Positions 37,995 through 38,062 of a stretch of DNA of 38,062 bases are shown in pieces; within the stretch, counting starts at the first letter, position 1; each line of letters opens with the position of its first letter. The translations under genes were made by a program, and so were the position numbers. Source of the stretch: Actinomycetota bacterium (lineage in GTDB: Bacteria > Actinomycetota > Actinomycetes > Actinomycetales > Microbacteriaceae); NCBI GenBank assembly GCA_018268515.1, contig JAFDWK010000095.1:1-38062 (forward strand), given 5' to 3'. Under the pieces are notes generated by a model. That model saw nothing but the letters and a program-made list of their open reading frames with translations, searched no databases and was not told the origin of the DNA.

Positions 37995-38062
37995 CTACCG
38001 GCGCCGCCCGCGCAGCGGCTCAAGCTGCTGCCGGCGCACGACGAGCGCCGTCAGATCCGCCC
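37995..38062 (-). CDS. 3' end of a convergent gene (partial)
   Basis: A minus-strand frame enters from the window edge and ends at the TAG at 37995-37997, reading ADLTALVVRRQQLEPLRGRR and a final R. Codons are GC-rich at third positions, and the terminator just beyond supports a real gene end. It is too short to identify. Confidence 0.45.
   Translation of the reverse strand, partial: ADLTALVVRRQQLEPLRGRRR

Overview
This window is the replication-origin region of a high-GC actinobacterial chromosome. The gene order gyrB-dciA-recF-dnaN-oriC-dnaA | rpmH-rnpA-yidD-yidC-jag-rsmG-parA-parB | trxA-trxB-murJ, the frequent GTG starts, the many leaderless promoters and the TTATCCACA and TGTTTCACGTGAAACA sites point to Micrococcales. 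Microbacteriaceae, probably Microbacterium or a close relative, fits best. That placement is inferred from gene order and recalled repeat types, not from a search.

Layout: 1-4432 (minus strand) holds the replication operon dnaN, a GNAT acetyltransferase, recF, dciA and the 5' part of gyrB. 4433-4985 is oriC with clustered DnaA boxes. dnaA (4986-6383, minus) is followed by a divergent intergenic region with further DnaA boxes. From 6684 the plus-strand operon rpmH-rnpA-yidD-yidC-jag-rsmG runs to 9830. A 1.2-kb gene-free stretch carries parS sites and hairpin repeats and leads to parA-parB (11076-12985). Eight parS sites lie between 9174 and 13520. One of them contains the first codons of parA and one abuts the rsmG start codon. 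A leaderless small gene follows parB. On the minus strand come trxA, trxB, a YigZ-family gene, murJ and a large DUF6049-type secreted or membrane protein that is translationally coupled to murJ.

19712-30779 is an accessory block: a decayed 25-bp repeat array, a class I methyltransferase, an LLM-class flavin oxidoreductase preceded by a six-codon leader ORF, a small membrane protein, a Tat-exported phosphoesterase (phospholipase C family), two paralogous large LuxR-type regulators without a visible P-loop, and an FAD monooxygenase divergent from its TetR regulator across two near-identical palindromic operators. The core gene pcnA (CCA-adding enzyme family) then appears at 30831. In related genomes it normally sits close to the DUF6049-murJ pair, so the block looks like an insertion or rearrangement.

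32274-38062 is also accessory: a REP-like repeat, a FitAB/VapBC toxin-antitoxin pair, a PadR regulator coupled to a HAAS-type membrane protein and a possible 36-aa small ORF, and an orphan GAF-domain regulator. After a short hairpin repeat at 36384-36422 comes the 3' remnant of a mobilisation relaxase gene, frameshifted by a 5-bp tandem duplication, then an intact companion gene, a strong terminator and the tail of a convergent gene.

Recurring themes are ATGA-type translational coupling, leaderless transcription (a TANNNT -10 box 6-7 nt before the start codon at seven genes), and several families of hairpin-forming dispersed repeats, one of which contributes codons to an enzyme.
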